From positions 124,001-188,000 of the forward strand of contig NZ_JAIQXE010000004.1 of NCBI RefSeq assembly GCF_020076305.1: 64,000 bases of DNA, read 5' to 3'. The DNA comes from Flavihumibacter profundi (GTDB lineage: Bacteria > Bacteroidota > Bacteroidia > Chitinophagales > Chitinophagaceae). Below, one piece after another: positions 41,259-49,554 of this stretch. The notes beneath the pieces are model-generated. The model saw only the letters and a program-made list of their open reading frames with translations, was not told the origin of the DNA and ran no database searches. A program made the translations under genes and the position numbers. Position 1 is the stretch's first letter; every line of letters starts with the position of its first letter.

Positions 41259-41291
41259 TTTGGAAATTTCGTATTAACACATACATTTGCC
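41259..41291 (+). promoter_or_regulatory. Promoter of the DUF2795 gene
   Basis: TTTG (41259-41262), 21 nt, TACATTTG (41284-41291): a complete -33/-7 Bacteroidota promoter. The ATG is at 41313, so the leader is about 16 nt. Confidence 0.65.
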
Positions 41292-41312
41292 GGAAATTTA
41301 AAACCTGTACTG

Positions 41313-41534
41313 ATGTTCTGGACTCTTGAATTGGCATCCTACCTGGAAGACGCACCATGGCCTGCGACAAAGGACGAACTGATCGACTACGCAATCCGTA
41401 GCGGTGCTCCTATAGAAGTGGTTGAAAACCTGCAGGAGCTTGAAGATGAGGGCGAAATTTATGAAGGAATTGATGATATCTGGCCCGATTACCCATCCCA
41501 GGAAGACTTTTTCTTTAATGAGGATGAGTATTAG
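41313..41534 (+). CDS. DUF2795 family protein
   Basis: 73 residues. MFWTLELASYLEDAPWPATKDELIDYAIRSG and ENLQELEDEGEIYE, with acidic tail EDFFFNEDEY, match the conserved small DUF2795 family of Bacteroidota. Very acidic, cytosolic, function unknown. It has a clear promoter and terminator of its own. Confidence 0.88.
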   Translation: MFWTLELASYLEDAPWPATKDELIDYAIRSGAPIEVVENLQELEDEGEIYEGIDDIWPDYPSQEDFFFNEDEY

Positions 41535-41617
41535 AGGGTAAACAGTTAGCTGTAAGCTGTAAACGGTTTGACACCGTGACTGCTATCAACCCAATCATGT
41601 TGAAATACTTTTATTTT

Positions 41618-41646
41618 AAAAAGCTACTGATAACCAGTAGCTTTTT
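41618..41646. terminator. Bidirectional terminator between DUF2795 gene and fabI
   Basis: AAAAAGCTACTG (41618-41629), loop ATAAC, CAGTAGCTTTTT (41635-41646): perfect 12-bp stem with A- and T-tracts on either side. Confidence 0.9.
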
Positions 41647-41690
41647 TGATAGCACCACTGCTGAATGCTTATAGCCAGGGCAACCTCTCT

Positions 41691-42506
41691 TCAATCTACC
41701 CCCAGCTTCGACATCACCTCCATACTCACGCCTGTTGTAGAATATCCGCCATCATGGTAGAGATTTTGCATGGTGACCATCCTGGTAAGGTCTGAAAATA
41801 GTGTTATACAGTAATTCGCACAATCTTCTGCCGTTGCATTACCCAATGGGGCAATGGCATTGGCATAATCATAGAAATCCCCAAAGCCTTTGATGCCTGT
41901 ACCAGCAGTTGTTTTTGTAGGAGATTGGGAAATCGTGTTCACCCGGACTTTCTTGGCTAATCCATAATGATAACCAAAACTGCGTGCTATTGATTCCAGC
42001 ATAGCTTTGATATCTGCCATATCAGTATAAAATGGATAAACCCTTTGCGCAGCCATATAGGTAAGGGCAACGATACTTCCCCATTCATTAATGGCATCAA
42101 GCCTTTTTGCCACACTCATCATTTTATGGAAAGACAGTGCAGACACATCAATACCTTTCTGGAAATAATCATAATTCGATTCAGTGTACGGGATATTTTT
42201 CCGGATATTAACACTCATACCTATAGAGTGTAATACAAAATCAATTTTACCACCCAATACTTCCTGGGATTTGGAAAAGAGGTTTTCCAGTTCATCAATA
42301 CTGGTAGCATCTGCCCCAATTATCTCCGACCCGGTTTTCTCTGCCAGCTTTTTAATTTCACCCATACGCATCGCTATTGGTGCGTTGGTCAACACAAAAG
42401 TGGCACCTTCTTCATGGGCTTTTTCAGCAACTTTCCAGGCAATTGAATGTTCATCCAGCGCTCCTGTAATGATTCCACGTTTACCTTTCAATAGATTATA
42501 CGCCAT
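41691..42506 (-). CDS. fabI: Enoyl-[acyl-carrier-protein] reductase FabI
   Basis: 271 residues. SDR/FabI layout: GKRGIITGALDEHSIAWKVAEKA (coenzyme loop), HSIGMS, TYMAAQRVYPFYTDMADIK providing the Y-x6-K pair, and TKTTAGTGI. Catalyses the last reduction of fatty acid elongation with NAD(P)H. The active-site loop differs from E. coli FabI (MADIKAM instead of MGVAKAA), which is common in Bacteroidota. A TAGATTTG promoter box lies 35 bp upstream. Confidence 0.93.
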   Translation of the reverse strand: MAYNLLKGKRGIITGALDEHSIAWKVAEKAHEEGATFVLTNAPIAMRMGEIKKLAEKTGSEIIGADATSIDELENLFSKSQEVLGGKIDFVLHSIGMSVNIRKNIPYTESNYDYFQKGIDVSALSFHKMMSVAKRLDAINEWGSIVALTYMAAQRVYPFYTDMADIKAMLESIARSFGYHYGLAKKVRVNTISQSPTKTTAGTGIKGFGDFYDYANAIAPLGNATAEDCANYCITLFSDLTRMVTMQNLYHDGGYSTTGVSMEVMSKLGVD

Positions 42507-42541
42507 AATGAATAAATTAATTCTTTGGAAATATTAAGCCC

Positions 42542-42549
42542 CAAATCTA
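42542..42549 (-). promoter_or_regulatory. -7 promoter box TAGATTTG before fabI
   Basis: Minus-strand TAGATTTG, exact match, 35 nt before the ATG at 42506. Confidence 0.45.
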
Positions 42550-42584
42550 CAATCTTCAGCCTAATATTTAAGGTGTTACTTAGT

Positions 42585-44240
42585 TTAGTTCATCACCATT
42601 TCCCGGGCATTCTCAAGGGCAGCCGGTGTTGGCTTTTCACCACTCAGCATTTGTGCAATAGCCACTATTCGTTCTTCCTGGTCAAGCACCCGGATATTAG
42701 TGGAAATGGATTTTCCCCGGGCTTCTTTATAAACAAAAAGGTGAAGATCTGCCTTTCCGGCAATCTGTGGTTGGTGTGTAATACAAATCACCTGCCTTGC
42801 TGCAGCAAGTTCTTTCATTATGAGCCCAACCTGGCGGCTGGCCTCACCCGAAATTCCAGAATCGATTTCGTCAAATATCAGGGTCGGTAAATCCATTTTA
42901 CCAGCTACCAAAGATTTAATGCACAACATAAGGCGACTCAACTCCCCCCCACTGGCCACTTTGCGTATTGGCGCATATTGATTGCTTTTATTAGCATCAA
43001 AAAGAAAATCAATTGCGTCAGCCCCATTAATACCCGGAACTGCATCTTCAATCTGAACTTTAAGCCTGGCATTGGGCATGCCGACTCTTGCCAGTAAGAT
43101 ATTGACTTGTTTTTCAAATGGAGCCAATTGTTTCTTCCTTGCAGCGCTAAGCATTTGAGAAAGTTCAAGCACAATTTTCGAGGCGGCTGCTGTTTCTTTT
43201 TCAAGGCGGGCTATCGTTTCATCAAGTTGCTCTACCGCTTCCAGTTTACCTGACAAATCTTCCATGATCTGCAGCAACTGCTGCGTAGTTTGCACATTGT
43301 GCTTTTTCAATAATTTGTACCCTGTATTTAGCCTTTCGTTCAATTGCTCGATGCGGCCTGTATCATGCCCGATCTGGTCGCCTAATGCCGATGCTTCACC
43401 GGCAATATCATTTAATTCAACATATGCAGCCTGCATCCGATCGCGGATCTCTGCCACTTTTGTGTGTTGCTGGCTATATTGCTGTAATTGGTGGATCAAT
43501 TGCCTGATAACCTGTAAAACCGGAACTTCCTGACCTTTCAACTGTTCAAAAACGTTGGCAAGTGCTGCTTTAATACCCTCGGCATTCGACAGGAGTTTCA
43601 ATTCTGCATCAATATCTTCAAGCTCATTGCTTTTAAGTGCAGCTTCATCCAGCTCATTGAACAGGAACTGGTGATAATCAAACTCGCGATTTTCCTGATT
43701 TTTTCGATCAATTAATATCGTTAGTTGCTTTTGCAATTCCTGCCAATTGCGGAAGGCCTTGCGGTATTTAATGAGTGCACTATCATTACCAGCCATTGCG
43801 TCTATGACTGAAAGCTGGAAACCGGTTTCACCAAGTGAAAGTGTATCAAACTGCCGGTGAAGGTCAACCAGCTGCTGGGATAATTGCTGCAACTGGTTAA
43901 GGGTTACCGGCGTATCATTTACGAAAGCCCTTGACTTTCCAGTCACGCTGATTTCCCGCCTGATTAATAGTTCATCGCTCACCTCAAGGTCGTTCTCGGT
44001 TAAAAACCGAACCACCGAAGATTTGTTGTTGGTCTGGAAAAGGCCTTCAACAAAGCATTTTTTTTCTTTATTCAGCACTACATTGATATCGGCCCTGTCG
44101 CCTAAAATCAGCGAAAGTGCGCCCATAAGTATGGACTTTCCCGCACCCGTTTCTCCGGTTATAATATTAAGGGAACCGTCAAACCGGATAACCAGTTCAT
44201 CGATGATAGCGTAATTTTGTATATGCAGTTCCTTCAACAT
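42585..44240 (-). CDS. recN: DNA repair protein RecN
   Basis: 551 residues. SMC-like ATPase split by a long coiled coil: Walker A GETGAGKSILMGAL at the N-terminus, coiled coil about 160-380, then KVASGGELSRLMLCIK (signature) and Walker B LPTLIFDEIDSGISGEASR. Functions in double-strand break repair and recombination. No LexA-like box was found upstream. Confidence 0.96.
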   Translation of the reverse strand: MLKELHIQNYAIIDELVIRFDGSLNIITGETGAGKSILMGALSLILGDRADINVVLNKEKKCFVEGLFQTNNKSSVVRFLTENDLEVSDELLIRREISVTGKSRAFVNDTPVTLNQLQQLSQQLVDLHRQFDTLSLGETGFQLSVIDAMAGNDSALIKYRKAFRNWQELQKQLTILIDRKNQENREFDYHQFLFNELDEAALKSNELEDIDAELKLLSNAEGIKAALANVFEQLKGQEVPVLQVIRQLIHQLQQYSQQHTKVAEIRDRMQAAYVELNDIAGEASALGDQIGHDTGRIEQLNERLNTGYKLLKKHNVQTTQQLLQIMEDLSGKLEAVEQLDETIARLEKETAAASKIVLELSQMLSAARKKQLAPFEKQVNILLARVGMPNARLKVQIEDAVPGINGADAIDFLFDANKSNQYAPIRKVASGGELSRLMLCIKSLVAGKMDLPTLIFDEIDSGISGEASRQVGLIMKELAAARQVICITHQPQIAGKADLHLFVYKEARGKSISTNIRVLDQEERIVAIAQMLSGEKPTPAALENAREMVMN

Positions 44241-44347
44241 GGTTATAAATGATGAGGCAATTTATGCAATTGAAAAGGAACTGCTGACAAGGTGGATAAA
44301 ATCCGTGTAAAAACGTGGCGGGAAAAAGCCGATACTATTAAACCCGC

Positions 44348-45337
44348 TTACAACTTCCCGCTCTCTAAAAACTCCCTTCTAACCATTTTCGCCGTCTTAT
44401 GGCCGCCTGTATGGCTCCAGCCCGGTGGCATTAAAATATACAGCAATTTATTCTTTAGCCCAGGTGCCCGGGCAATATCCTTTACCAGCGCAACAAATTC
44501 ACCAAAATAGACATCCCCGAAATTCTGTGGATTCATTTCCCTCGTAATACCGTATTCAGGAGGAAGTTCCCTTCGTTCGTGCTGAAGGGTTCCCAACACC
44601 TTGTCCCAAATGTTAAGAAGGTTACAGAAATTGGTATCCATATACAACGGATTACGGGCATGGTGAACACGGTGGTGCGAAGGAGTAAGTATAATTTTTT
44701 CCAGGAAACCCAGTCGACCGTCTTTTAAAATATTTTCCCCAACATGTATGAACGCACCCCAGGTACCATCAATGAACATGATAAAAAATAAGAGGGGCGG
44801 GTTCACGCCTAACAGCAAACAAATAGTGGTCCGGATCAGGTCTGCATATGCCCCTTCAAGAAAAAAATGTGCGAATGTTACAGAGAGATTCATCGTTTCA
44901 GGTGCATGGTGCGTGGAATGAATGCACCAGAACAACCGGACTTTATGCCCAAGAAAATGGTAAATAAAGTGCGAGAATTCCCAAACAACATAGCCATAAA
45001 TAAACCAATACCAGGTAAAGCTTGTATTAATTAGTCCGTGTTTCTCAAAAAGGCCAATGCAGAAACCAACAACACCAATGGAAACAAACCTGGAAACAAA
45101 CCGATTGAATATGTAAATTAAAAATGGAACTTTGTAATCTTCAATTTTGAATCTCTTATACAATAACGCGCGCGTAATTTCAATTAAAAGAATCAACGGA
45201 ATTAATGGACCGATTGCATCAAGAATGCCATCAAAAGTATACAGGCTACTATAATCACCGGATTTAAACATCTCTACCCAATGATCAATACCCAGGAAAG
45301 CGGTCAATTCTTCGAATATAATATCAAGTACGTTCAT
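44348..45337 (-). CDS. Sterol desaturase/fatty acid hydroxylase family protein
   Basis: 329 residues with four to five transmembrane helices. The iron-binding histidine clusters are visible: HFIYHFLGH, HSTHHAPE, and HHRVHHARN, together giving eight or more His. Family members are membrane di-iron oxygenases that hydroxylate or desaturate lipids such as sterols, hopanoids or alkylglycerols. Substrate unknown. Followed upstream on the same strand by the zinc-ribbon protein gene after a terminator. Confidence 0.9.
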   Translation of the reverse strand: MNVLDIIFEELTAFLGIDHWVEMFKSGDYSSLYTFDGILDAIGPLIPLILLIEITRALLYKRFKIEDYKVPFLIYIFNRFVSRFVSIGVVGFCIGLFEKHGLINTSFTWYWFIYGYVVWEFSHFIYHFLGHKVRLFWCIHSTHHAPETMNLSVTFAHFFLEGAYADLIRTTICLLLGVNPPLLFFIMFIDGTWGAFIHVGENILKDGRLGFLEKIILTPSHHRVHHARNPLYMDTNFCNLLNIWDKVLGTLQHERRELPPEYGITREMNPQNFGDVYFGEFVALVKDIARAPGLKNKLLYILMPPGWSHTGGHKTAKMVRREFLESGKL

Positions 45338-45430
45338 AAAACTGTTATGGGAATGACTTAAAACAACAATATAAAAACTTTTTCAGATGCTACGCAGATA
45401 GTCGGCCCAATCATTCAACTAAAATAAAAA

Positions 45431-45451
45431 AGCTACCGTTTAACGGTAGCT
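45431..45451 (-). terminator. Terminator after zinc-ribbon gene
   Basis: AGCTACCGTT (45431-45440) and AACGGTAGCT (45442-45451) with a single T at the tip in the DNA; on the minus strand TTTTTATTTT follows. 47 bp past the stop at 45498. Confidence 0.75.
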
Positions 45452-45497
45452 ACTTCTATAAATTTCGGGGGCTCTCCAATTTGTTATTGAATATTCA

Positions 45498-46253
45498 CTA
45501 TTTCACTTCCACGCCATCATTCAATTCATTATCCACCAGGATACGACCGCAGTTTTCACAAACAATGATCTTTTTGCGCTGTTTGATTTCGCTTTGGCGT
45601 TGCGGGGGAATTGCATTAAAACATCCGCCACAGGCATCACGAACTACCGGAACAACAGACAAGCCATTGCGGTAATTGGTGCGGATGCGGTCATAAGAAT
45701 GCAATAACCTGGGATCAACTTTCTCGCGTGCCTCGGCAGCCAGCTTATTGAAATGCTTTTCTTCGGCCTCAGTAGTGGCGATAATTTTCTCCAGTTCTTC
45801 TTTCTTGTGTTTCAAAACGCCATCTTTGGTAGCGATGGTCTTTTTAGCTTTTTCAAGCCCAACGACTTTGTCCTGGATTTCCTCCAGGGCGTCTTTAATA
45901 TGCTTTTCAGCCAGCTTAACTTCAAGCTGCTGCATTTCAATTTCTTTGGTAATGGCTTCAAATTCACGGCTGTTCTTCACATTCGTGCTTTGCTTCTCAT
46001 ATTTCTTGATCAGGGCTTCTGCTTCTTTAATAGCTTCCTTCTTCTGGTTGATAAACTCATTAATACCATTGATTTCTTCTTCAATGCGCGTCTGACGGGC
46101 ATTCAAACCAAGGATCTCATCTTCAAGGTCACTTACTTCGATCGGCAATTCTCCTTTCAAAATCTGGAATTCATCGATCTTGGATTCGATCTTTTGTAGT
46201 GTTACCAGTGAAACCAGTTTTTCTTCAACCGAAAAGTCTTTAACAGTTGCCAT
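45498..46253 (-). CDS. Coiled-coil protein with C-terminal C4 zinc ribbon
   Basis: 251 residues. Long coiled coil at about 35-180 (KKEAIKEAEALIKKYEKQ..., QQLEVKLAEKHIKDAL), then the zinc ribbon CGGCFNAIPPQR and CENCGRIL: four cysteines in CxxC pairs. This is the CT398/zf-RING_7-like family common in Bacteroidota and Chlamydiae, possibly an RNA- or secretion-associated protein. Gap to the Nif3-like gene upstream is 14 bp, so they likely share a transcript. Confidence 0.87.
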   Translation of the reverse strand: MATVKDFSVEEKLVSLVTLQKIESKIDEFQILKGELPIEVSDLEDEILGLNARQTRIEEEINGINEFINQKKEAIKEAEALIKKYEKQSTNVKNSREFEAITKEIEMQQLEVKLAEKHIKDALEEIQDKVVGLEKAKKTIATKDGVLKHKKEELEKIIATTEAEEKHFNKLAAEAREKVDPRLLHSYDRIRTNYRNGLSVVPVVRDACGGCFNAIPPQRQSEIKQRKKIIVCENCGRILVDNELNDGVEVK

Positions 46254-46267
46254 ATTTGTTTTTGAAA

Positions 46268-47365
46268 TTAGATATAATAATTCACCGGGTTCGTCAACAC
46301 CCCCGTTTTGAAGACGGCAAAGGTAGGAAATTTTTTCGCCAAAATATCATATAGCAGGTCTACTGTAAATTGCTCACTTTCAAAATGGCCAACATCTGCA
46401 ATTAACAGGCTGCCATTGGCGTCGAAATATTCATGGTACTTCATGTCGGCAGTAATATATGCATCAACCTTCAACTGTAAAGCCCTGGAAACCATAAAAC
46501 TACCTGCGCCGCCACAAAGCGCAACCTTTTTTACAGGCCTGCCCAATAAAGGGCTATGCTTTACTACGGGAACTTTAAAAATTGATTTCAGCAGTTCCAG
46601 GAAGTCATTTTCGGCCATTTCTTCGGGCAGGTTGCCACAAATACCTGATCCAACCCGAGGGTGTTCATTGGTCAGCTGTACCAGGTCGAAGGCCACTTCT
46701 TCATAGGGGTGGCTTTGTTTGAGTGCCCGAACCAGGGCAGTCTCAAGGTAGGCAGGGTAAATGAGTTCCAGACGTATTTCGGATGCATTATGCCGTACAC
46801 CATAGGTGCCGGAAAATGGCATCGTGCCTTCCCCGGGTTTGAAAGTGCCCCTGCCCTGCGCTTCAAAACTGCATTCACTATACTGTCCAATCTGACCACC
46901 ACCTGCAGCAAACAAAGCATCCCGGACCGCATCAAGATGGCCATCGGGCACAAAACAGTACATTTTTTTTAGCATGCCGGCTTTGGGCAATAGTACTGCC
47001 TGATTTACCAGGCCGAGCAGGCTTGCAATTTTCCCATTTACACCTTCCATTACATTATCGAGGTTGGTATGGATGGCAAAAATGGCCACATTATTCTTAA
47101 TGGCCCTGATGAGGGTTTTTTCCACATAGTTTTTACCCGTGATCTTTTTTAATCCGGAAAAAACAATAGGATGATGGGCTACCACCAGGTTACACCCCTT
47201 CATGACGGCTTCTTCAATTACCGCTTCTGTTGCATCGAGGGCAACGACAACGCCGGAGCACTGCCATATGGCTTCTCCACATAATAATCCCGCATTATCA
47301 TAGGATTCCTGGTAACTGCCCGGAGCAAAGCGTTCTAATTCCTGTATGATCTGGCTGATTTGCAT
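46268..47365 (-). CDS. Nif3-like dinuclear metal center protein
   Basis: 365 residues from the ATG at 47365 (MQISQIIQELERFAPGSYQ). The NIF3/GTP-cyclohydrolase I type 2 core shows HHPIVFSGLKK, FAIHTNLDN and the C-terminal DVGHFESEQFTVDLLYD metal-binding His/Glu; between them (about 125-235) is the PII/CutA1-like insertion (KMYCFVPDGHLDAVRDALF, GVRHNASEIRLEL) of the long form. Hexameric, function in metal or cofactor homeostasis unsettled. A one-mismatch box TATCTTTA ends 4 nt before the ATG. Zinc-ribbon gene follows at 14 bp. Confidence 0.92.
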   Translation of the reverse strand: MQISQIIQELERFAPGSYQESYDNAGLLCGEAIWQCSGVVVALDATEAVIEEAVMKGCNLVVAHHPIVFSGLKKITGKNYVEKTLIRAIKNNVAIFAIHTNLDNVMEGVNGKIASLLGLVNQAVLLPKAGMLKKMYCFVPDGHLDAVRDALFAAGGGQIGQYSECSFEAQGRGTFKPGEGTMPFSGTYGVRHNASEIRLELIYPAYLETALVRALKQSHPYEEVAFDLVQLTNEHPRVGSGICGNLPEEMAENDFLELLKSIFKVPVVKHSPLLGRPVKKVALCGGAGSFMVSRALQLKVDAYITADMKYHEYFDANGSLLIADVGHFESEQFTVDLLYDILAKKFPTFAVFKTGVLTNPVNYYI

Positions 47366-47536
47366 GATATAAAGATAATTTGTCCCGGCCCAATTATTAA
47401 TAACTTTAATACCTCTCAATACAGCAGGCATTCCATCCAGATAAAATAGAAAAAACCAGTGCGGGCTTCCGGACATGAAGGACACATTACCAATACACAT
47501 TAGATTCGTTAGATTGCAGCTCGAACTGTTTATCCT

Positions 47537-49069
47537 ATGGGTCAAATCTCCTCTACCACAACTTTATACGAGCAATATGTTGCCGAATTACAGCAGATTG
47601 CTGATATCCGCTATGCAGTTGCTTTATTGCAATGGGACCAGGAAACCTATATGCCGCCTTCAGGCGCAGATTTCAGGTCCAGGCAAATAGCCACGCTAAG
47701 CGAACTAGCACATATAAGATTTACGCAGGATTCTTTTGGGAAGTTGATTAAAACTTTGGGGCAACGAAATGATTTGAGCGACGACCAGGCCTGTAATATT
47801 GCTTTAAGCAGTTATGATTTTGATCAGCAGGTAAAGCTTCCTCCTGCTTTTGTGCGGAAATCAAGTGAAACAACATCCAGATCTTTTCATGCATGGATGG
47901 ATGCCAGGAAAGCAAATAGTTTTAAGCCCTTTAGTCCGATGCTGGAGGAGTTGGTTGGGTTGAAAAAACAGGAAGCTGACCTACTGGGCTATTCCGGGAA
48001 CCCTTATAATGCCTTACTCAACCAATATGAACGTGGCTGTACAACCGATCTCCTTGATACAGCATTTAGCCAGTTATTACCTCCTTTGCAGGCTTTATTG
48101 CAAATGATAAGTACGTGCGACCAGGTAGATGACCAATTGCCCAGGCAATATTTCCCCGAAGTTGACCAGTGGCAGTTTGGAATGGATGTTTTACAAAAAA
48201 TGGGGTTTGATATGAAAGCTGGCCGGCAGGATAGGTCGGAACACCCTTTCACGATTAATTTCAACAGCCGGGATGTTCGCATTACAACCAGAATTGATGA
48301 GCAGGACCTGGGCAATATGACCTGGAGCACCATTCACGAACTTGGGCATGCACTTTATGAACAGGGCTTGCCAGAATCCCAATATGGACTTCCTTTAGGT
48401 GAATTTGCTTCTTTAGGCATCCATGAATCGCAAAGCAGGTTATGGGAAAATAATGTAGGTCGCAGTATGGCATGGACGCATTATTTTTTACCCGTTTTGA
48501 AACAATATTTCCCTGGTCAGCTTGGCAATACCAGTGAAGAACATTTTTACCGGGCCATAAACCGGGTAAAACCTTCACTTATCCGAACTGAAGCGGACGA
48601 ATTAACCTACCATTTTCATGTTATAATCCGGTATGAGATTGAAAAGTCCTTAATTGAAGGAAGCCTCGCAGTCAAAGAAATACCAGATTGCTGGCGGGAG
48701 AAATACAGAAAATACCTGGGTATTGAAGTCCCGGATGAAAGGTCAGGATGTTTGCAGGATATACACTGGAGTCATGGCAGTTTTGGTTATTTTCCTACAT
48801 ACAGTATGGGTAGCCTTTATGCCGCTCAGTTTTATAGCGCCGCTGAAAAAGATATTCCTGGCCTGGAAGATCAACTTAAGTCAGGTAATTTTAATATTTT
48901 ATTAAATTGGCTTAGGAAAAATATACATATTAACGGAAGGCGATATACGAGCGAGGAGTTATGCCAGAAAATTACAGGGGAAGGAATAAACATCCGGCAC
49001 TTTATGCAATATGTCACAAATAAATATCGTTTCATTTACGCTTTTCAAATGGAGGAGGTCGCATCATGA
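47537..49069 (+). CDS. Carboxypeptidase Taq (M32)
   Basis: 510 residues. Zinc motif HELGH (267-271) in IHELGHALYEQ and third ligand block HESQSR (296-301); the family's IRTEADELTYHFHVIIR motif is near 350-365. M32 carboxypeptidases remove C-terminal residues with broad specificity; no signal peptide, so cytosolic. Its stop overlaps the next gene's ATG by 4 bp. Confidence 0.93.
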   Translation: MGQISSTTTLYEQYVAELQQIADIRYAVALLQWDQETYMPPSGADFRSRQIATLSELAHIRFTQDSFGKLIKTLGQRNDLSDDQACNIALSSYDFDQQVKLPPAFVRKSSETTSRSFHAWMDARKANSFKPFSPMLEELVGLKKQEADLLGYSGNPYNALLNQYERGCTTDLLDTAFSQLLPPLQALLQMISTCDQVDDQLPRQYFPEVDQWQFGMDVLQKMGFDMKAGRQDRSEHPFTINFNSRDVRITTRIDEQDLGNMTWSTIHELGHALYEQGLPESQYGLPLGEFASLGIHESQSRLWENNVGRSMAWTHYFLPVLKQYFPGQLGNTSEEHFYRAINRVKPSLIRTEADELTYHFHVIIRYEIEKSLIEGSLAVKEIPDCWREKYRKYLGIEVPDERSGCLQDIHWSHGSFGYFPTYSMGSLYAAQFYSAAEKDIPGLEDQLKSGNFNILLNWLRKNIHINGRRYTSEELCQKITGEGINIRHFMQYVTNKYRFIYAFQMEEVAS

Positions 49070-49473
49070 GAAAATTGTTCTGGATAGCCATAACAATCTG
49101 CCTGGCTGGAGCTTGCAAAAAAGCAGTAGAAGACGCGAAAATGAATTACATACTGGATGCAATGACCAATGGGCAATGGTATGTTTATTCTTTTCAGGAG
49201 GGAGATTCCAGCCTGACAAAACCATTTGCGCCTTACACTTTTCAATTTTACCGGGATGGTAAAGTGAGTGGCTTCACGTCAACCACCGAAGACAAAGGAA
49301 CCTGGGTAGGTGATCCAACAGCAATGACGATTAGTTCTGATTTCCCCGATGCCGCCGACCCTGTTAAAAAATTGAATGCCCTTTGGAAAGTGACCGATAG
49401 TGCCCTTGATTATGTAAAGGCTGAAACCACCATTTCGGGGGTAAAAAGCCAGTTGTACCTGAAGAAGAAGTAA
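49066..49473 (+). CDS. Putative lipoprotein, function unknown
   Basis: 135 residues. Signal peptide MRKLFWIAITICLAGACKK: Cys17 with LAGAC, a slightly atypical lipobox (Ala at -3). The mature part has a lipocalin-like feel: NGQWYVYSFQEGDSSLTKPFAPYTFQFYRDGKVSGF... alternating strands and a GTW turn. Start codon overlaps the M32 stop (ATGA), so it is translationally coupled. Family not recognised. Confidence 0.75.
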   Translation: MRKLFWIAITICLAGACKKAVEDAKMNYILDAMTNGQWYVYSFQEGDSSLTKPFAPYTFQFYRDGKVSGFTSTTEDKGTWVGDPTAMTISSDFPDAADPVKKLNALWKVTDSALDYVKAETTISGVKSQLYLKKK

Positions 49474-49554
49474 AGTTGATGATTCATTTTTGCACCTGTA
49501 CCGTCCGAACAACCCTTTGAAAACAAGTTGCTTTTCTGAAAAACAAAAACCGAC

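Noticed and set aside
41545-41580. Repeated AGCTGTAA-like words and a small hairpin after the DUF2795 gene
   Set aside because: Short and degenerate; the neighbouring 12-bp stem explains termination. Could be part of a dispersed genomic repeat, which cannot be judged in this window.
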